From NCBI RefSeq assembly GCF_002234675.1, contig NC_019865.2, positions 2,232,958 through 2,296,957 on the forward strand: a DNA stretch of 64,000 nt, given 5' to 3'. The number at the start of each line of letters is the position of its first letter. The first letter of the stretch is position 1. Below are positions 58,961-64,000 of the stretch, piece after piece. The translations under genes were made by a program, and so were the position numbers. The DNA is from Oryzias latipes. Its lineage: Eukaryota > Chordata > Actinopteri > Beloniformes > Adrianichthyidae. Under the pieces are notes generated by a model. It had not been told where the DNA came from and did not search any database. It worked only from the letters and a program-made list of their open reading frames with translations.

Positions 58961-61189
58961 TTCCCATCCTAATAAAATAAAAAATAAAAAACACGACTAT
59001 TGGACACTTCTATTCATTTGTGTAACACAGAAAGGTCAAAGTTGACCATAGACCAATGACTTGCATTTTGTGCAGCAAGAGAACCTAGTGCATTGTGGGA
59101 AAACCAACTATTTTTGACCTGGTTTTGCTGAATGAAACCCACTGTAACCATGATCAATGCACTGCATATGGAATTTTTTAACTGTTTAAATTGCAAATTA
59201 AACTTAAAATTCAGAAAAAAAAAAGTGCTGCCCTATGGCATAATATACTTTAAAATGTTCACATGACATAACAGAATTAGTACTTTTATTATTTGTCACC
59301 AGCTTGTGTGATTTTTGACTCTTTTTTTTTAAATCCAACATGGATAAAATGTGACAAAGAAAGTGTGTGTGGCCATTCAATGGGGGTTTTTAGGTTTGTA
59401 AATGGATGTCATAACCACCACTCACCTGTAGGTGGAGTGGTTGTACTCTGTGTGATTTTTTTTTTCTTTTTTCGTATGCAGGCGCATTAGCATTTATGAC
59501 TCTAGGTTTACACCAGTTCAGTGATGAAGCTGTTTAAAAATGGATTAGTCTGAGCGCCTCTGAGTTGGAGGCGATACGTTTTTAGAGTCCAGTCATGATT
59601 CAGTTTTCCTGCTCCAGTTAAATCGCAGGTTGGAGTGTTTTTGTTCGGACACAAATTGCTTCTTGGGTTTGTAATTTCCACGCCGCGCCTCGCTGCGCTC
59701 CTGTCCTCCCGTTACATCCCGCTTTCTTTGTTATCTCTCGCTCCTCGCCATGTTGGCTCTCTCCCTCATCTTTATGCTTTTTCTGTTTTCCCTCTCTCCA
59801 TCCTCCATCTTCTGCTGTCTTTCTTTTTCTTCTTCTTCTTTTCTTTCCTTCCTATCCCAGCCCATCACTCTCTCTCTCTCTCTCCCCTTCCTGCCCCGGA
59901 GACAGTATTATCAGCCCGCCGCATGCGGTAAATTGCGCGCTGAGAGTTTCCTGGAGCTGGAGATAGGAGTGGAGCCGGGTTGAAGGTGTAGGCGCAGAAA
60001 GAGGGGGAGCTTGTCGTACACACCTCCAACGTGACTCCTGCTCCCCGTCTTCTGCTCGCGCCCCCACCCCCATGTCGAGATGTGCTTATCTCCTCTCCAA
60101 CATACTCCCACTTCTAATGAGACGCCGCCGGAGGGACGGCGTGAGCGGAATGACCAGTCGAGCAGGACTGGACCTCCTCGTGTGGAGGGCTTCCTGTAAT
60201 TACTGCTTCCCCTGCTCTGAATGCACATATGCTGGTGAAACGGGCCGGTTTCCTCACATTCATAATTCAGATCTTTATTTATTTTCTGAAAGCTTAATAA
60301 GCCATCAACTTTCCTCTGCAGCTCTTTGTCCCCTTCAGGCATAAAAGTGTCAAGAGGTGATGTTTTATATCGCTGGGGGGCCATAAAGCCCAGAATGCAA
60401 GTGTCTGGCATGTTCATCTCCCCACCTGTCAACAGTACATCATCCTTTTGGAAACAAAGTTTTACCAAACGTGTCTGGCTTAAATAGTTTGTAAAGTGTT
60501 TTTTTTTAAGCACCACAGACTTTTTTTTTTATGAAAACAAATGTGTCAAATCCGCCATTCTTCCTTCAGAGCGAAGTTTGCTCCGTGGTACGGTTGAACA
60601 TTTGTTGTCTTTTTCTCTGCCGCTCCTGTTAAAGTCCGTAAAGTTAGTTAGTTCCTGCAGTTCTCTGCTTTGTTTCTTTGACGGTTTGTCCATTTTGCAG
60701 AGAAAAGTCTATAAAAACATGAAGAAAACATCTTTAGTCTGATTCCGACTGGACTGTGTGACTGAGGTGAGGTCAGGAAGCTGGGAGGGACTCAGAATGA
60801 AGAGGAGGTGAGAAGAACCAGGAGAGGAAGAGGAGGAGGAGAGAAGAGTCTTTATTAATCCAAAAAATAGAGATTGGGCTGTTAGATGGTCAAACCTTTG
60901 GTTTGGAAACATTTGAGGAGGAAGGTTAAAAGGACGAAAGCAGCAGAAAAAGATGATGCAGAATCAGGAGAACAAGGAGCAAAACACATGAAAGAAAAAG
61001 AAATAGGAAATTATTTAATCATTACAAATTATAAATTAAATTGGAAAAATGGAGTTTGATCCATTTTTCACCAAAAAAAAGTACCTATAAATTCTGTTTT
61101 AGTTTTATTTTGAGGACTTTTTTCTAAAACGGAGGAAATTCTGGAAAAAAATGTTTGCTGAGATGAGGCTGGATATAGGGGTGAGGCTG

Positions 61190-61240
61190 GTTATGGGGTG
61201 GGGGGTGGGGGGTGGGGGGCTGGATATAGGGGTGGGGGCA
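61190..61240. repeat. GGGGTGGG-rich tract
   Basis: Several short units like 'ggggtggggg' follow two copies of a 'gaggctggatataggggt' type phrase. They could form G-quadruplex structure on the + strand of the chchd6 intron. Confidence 0.6.
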
Positions 61241-62644
61241 AATGCAGTGACTGTTTCCCCAAATGTGATGACTCGCTACAATCTGCAATTAAATAAACAC
61301 AATAAAACAAAAAATAAATAAATAAAATAAGACAAAAAAAGGTAAAGATGGACGAATCGACAGATGGAAAAATACCAACAGACATAACAAGCCAAAAGTA
61401 AGAAAAATGCAGCCTCAACAGGGCAAAAACCAGGGTCCTTCTTGTACCTGTCCAAAGCCCGGTAAAGGCAGAGGGTAGTGCCAGGATGAGCATATTAAAT
61501 AGATGAAAGTTTAAATGCATTTTAGGGGCTCAGAGGAATAAACGTTCAGCACACACAGACTTATTCTAAGTGGGGCTGGCTAAATCCATCTCTCAGGTAT
61601 ACATTAGGAACAAGAAGGTCCTCCTGAAACTGCCTGTTTTATCCTTCACTTCAGTTCTTCATGTCCAGATTCCCTTCCACCAGCATCCAAGGAGGCCCCG
61701 AGTTCTGTTCACCAGGTCAAAGCGATACAACAACGCCATGAGAAGACATAAAAAGGAAGAAACGCACATTCAAAAAGCCAAATGTCAGCTAGGCAGGCAG
61801 ATGCTACGGCGCATTACTGAAGGAACTGTGTGCACTTCAATTAAACTTGGGTTTCATCACTTTTTCACCTAAAAAACAATCATTTAGCAGGAATTTGCCT
61901 TTTTTAAGTTTCATTTTGAGGACGTTTTCTAAAACGGAGGGAGCTCTGGGGGAAAACAATGCCGATGTGATTAGTTATCATTTAGAAGAACAGTAGAAAG
62001 CAGAGCTTTAATAACCCAAGTCTGCAGGCCGCCGTGAATCAGAGGAAAAGGCCCAGACTCCTTTGAAGGAGACATTTGTTCTGATGCTTTATTAGACGTT
62101 TCAGAAAACATAACTTTGTGTCTCAGGGGTTTTTGTTTATTGGCTCCTAAGGCTCATGAAGGCATCTCTCTCTGGACATGTTGTAGGTTTTTATTACCCA
62201 GAATGCCGTGCGTCATCCGTGTTTAGTGAAAGGACCATTATCCCTGCATTATGGTCTCAACCCGACTCGGCGTTCATTCTTCTCAAAGCTGGGATTTTCT
62301 TTTTCTTCTGGTGTTAATAATCACATTTCTCCCAGTGGTGCAGCGTTTATGTCACACAGGAAGAAATGCTCCTTATGGATAATTATGAGCTTCAGCTTTT
62401 TATGGCAGAAAGAATAAAACAAAAGCCCTTCAATGTTAATGCACATTCACTTATTTATTTTACCTCCAGTGTTGATTGGAAGAACTTCGGCTGAAGATTT
62501 ATCGGCTACACGTTTTATTTTATTTACCTTTAATTTGATATTTTTTATGAAATCTTTTTTAGTTTTTTATCCTACTCTTGAATTCCTTGGTATTTTTTAA
62601 TATTATAAGTAAATTACATTTTGGAAAGATTTAGATTTCCACGA

Positions 62645-62930
62645 TGGGGTGTGCTGGGTGGTGTAGTGGTTAGCACTCTCACCTCACAGTGAGAAGGCCC
62701 TGGTTCAAATCCCAACGTGTGTGTTGTCTCTGGGAATTGCTTCCAAAAACGTGCTTCATAGGTTGATGATGATTCTGAATTAGGTGTGAATGTGAGAGTT
62801 TCTCTGTGTGGACCTGCGATGGACTGCAGAACGGTGCCCCCCCCCCCCCCCCCCATCAGTGGCTTGGATAGGCTCCAGCAACCCCACTAATCCAAAAGGG
62901 AATACAGCGGGTTTAGACGATGGATGGAAG
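62645..62930 (+). mobile_element. tRNA-derived SINE-like repeat
   Basis: The head reads 'tggtgtagtggttagcac' (A box) and, about 50 bp further, GGTTCAAATCC (a perfect B box). The body contains an 18-C run at 62837-62854 and ends 'gggtttagacgatggatgga'. This structure is widespread in fish genomes. Confidence 0.65.
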
Positions 62931-64000
62931 GAGGGATTTTCTTCATATTTCCTTACGACAGAGCAAGTCAGACTCTGATGCATGTTTGTGGATTCCAGAT
63001 CCCAGTCTTGCGCTTGTGGACGCAGAGACGTTCCTGCAGGAGACGGGATGAGATCCAGTCTTCTGTGAGGAGTTGGGCCTAGAGTGTTGAACAAAGGTGC
63101 GAAGAGATGGACGAGGAGCGCTCAGGACTTTTTGGCCTTTTGTGAATCCAGCGCTCTGCATCCTCAGCCACACATTCAAACAATGATCTGCTATTTATGA
63201 GCTTCATTCTTCTGGTGGTCTTTCAAATCCCTCGCTCACTTCCTGCCGTCTTTTGTTCCCTTCCCGACGAACTGCTTGATCCCTCCATTCCTTCATCCCT
63301 TTTCTTCGTCTTTCAGCCCGGGTCCTCACCCCCGTGTGCCGCTCTGTGCACCGTCTTTGTTCATGGCAAATATTCTGCAGATTAATTTCACGACGACTGA
63401 GGGGAATGTGAGGATGAGAAGAATGGAGGCAAGTTGAGCTGAAAGACTAAAAGGATTTCTCTTTTTAGAATGCGTTAATGGCCTTTTCCAGCATGTAGAA
63501 AGCAAAAAAACAAAGTATAAGTCACATTAGCATATGGTAAATTTCTCTTTCTGTTCTCACAGAACAATTAGAAATCCTCCTTTATTAGCTGCCCTTTACC
63601 TCCCTTTGGTAGAGCTTCAGCTAATAAATATGTCATCTGCGTTTTTCCCCCTTTTTTTTGATAAACTGGAGCGTTCAAGTCGTCTCTACAAGTTAATGAG
63701 TTAAAAAAAACAGGCTAGTTTTTACTTGACACAACTTACTGAATATAGGAAAAATGGACAGTAAATGATAATGTGGCTGAAAATAACATTAAATGAAATC
63801 TGAACCAATTAAATGATCTGTTGGATCATTTTATTGGTGCTAAAATGAAAAAAATATAATTACGTTTTTCAAATTATTCTTTTTGCAGTTCCCTCAGTTG
63901 ACACCAGATGGCAGCAAAAGCACATCCGGGTTTATCCTGAAGTTCTTCTAAGAGTAAAAAAATATTTGTTCACTAAATTGTTATTTTTCTTCCCCGATTC

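Larger units (their letters stand above)
58302..64000. other. Long chchd6 intron running off the window
   Basis: I searched by eye for the next coiled-coil and CHCH exons and found none, so the intron exceeds 5.7 kb. It contains the SINE-like repeats listed separately, a pyrimidine-rich tract (59690-59890), C and G runs, and three unique-looking stretches (59880-60480, 62130-62430, 63170-63640) that could be conserved non-coding elements. Confidence 0.6.

Noticed and set aside
58302-64000. Remaining chchd6 exons
   Set aside because: I looked for the FYKEQL coiled-coil segment and the twin Cx9C CHCH motif in all + frames and found neither. They must lie beyond the right edge.

Overview
The window is vertebrate nuclear DNA, almost certainly from a ray-finned (teleost) fish; the species cannot be fixed from sequence alone. 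The reasons are: spliced genes with GT-AG introns as short as 75-100 bp; a twist copy that fits the third vertebrate paralogue kept in fish; a Tc1-like transposase remnant; tRNA-derived SINEs, LINE 3' tails and foldback elements of types common in fish; and AT-rich, microsatellite-laden spacers. I found no CRISPR array, rRNA or bona fide tRNA gene.

Layout. (1) About 1.15-18.15 kb, + strand: the last 22 coding exons of a class IIa histone deacetylase, hdac7. The 5' end lies off the left edge, and the likely 3'UTR runs to about 20.56 kb. Its introns carry several non-autonomous DNA transposons. (2) 22.95-23.60 kb, - strand: a single-exon Twist-family bHLH gene, best called twist3, converging tail-to-tail on hdac7 just as TWIST1 does on HDAC9 and TWIST2 on HDAC4. 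(3) 24-31.5 kb: gene-poor, repeat-rich spacer with a Tc1 remnant fused to a 1-kb CATC-type satellite. (4) 32.06-35.14 kb, + strand: an intronless gene for a 1025-residue protein, half coiled coil and half tandem acidic repeats. I do not recognise it. It has an NRF1/CRE-type upstream region, a 35-bp tandem array of poly(A) signals just after the stop, and inverted LINE tails on both sides. (5) 35.9-39.3 kb: repeats. (6) 40.10-42.87 kb, - strand: a two-exon gene for a 465-residue multi-spanning membrane protein that I do not recognise. (7) 43-48.6 kb: repeats and spacer, including a probable solo LTR. (8) 48.64-53.34 kb, + strand: a complete four-coding-exon TRIM gene (RING, two B-boxes, coiled coil, PRY-SPRY). 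(9) 54.29 kb to the right edge, + strand: the first four coding exons of chchd6 (MICOS subunit Mic25). The rest of the window is intron and the CHCH-domain exons lie beyond it.

The genes do not form one pathway. The functional pairing with most support is hdac7/twist3, an old linkage in which deacetylase introns may hold twist enhancers. The two unrecognised genes, at 32-35 kb and 40-43 kb, are the best candidates for undescribed biology. Exon boundaries were read by eye from splice signals, phase continuity and remembered family sequence; no search was run.
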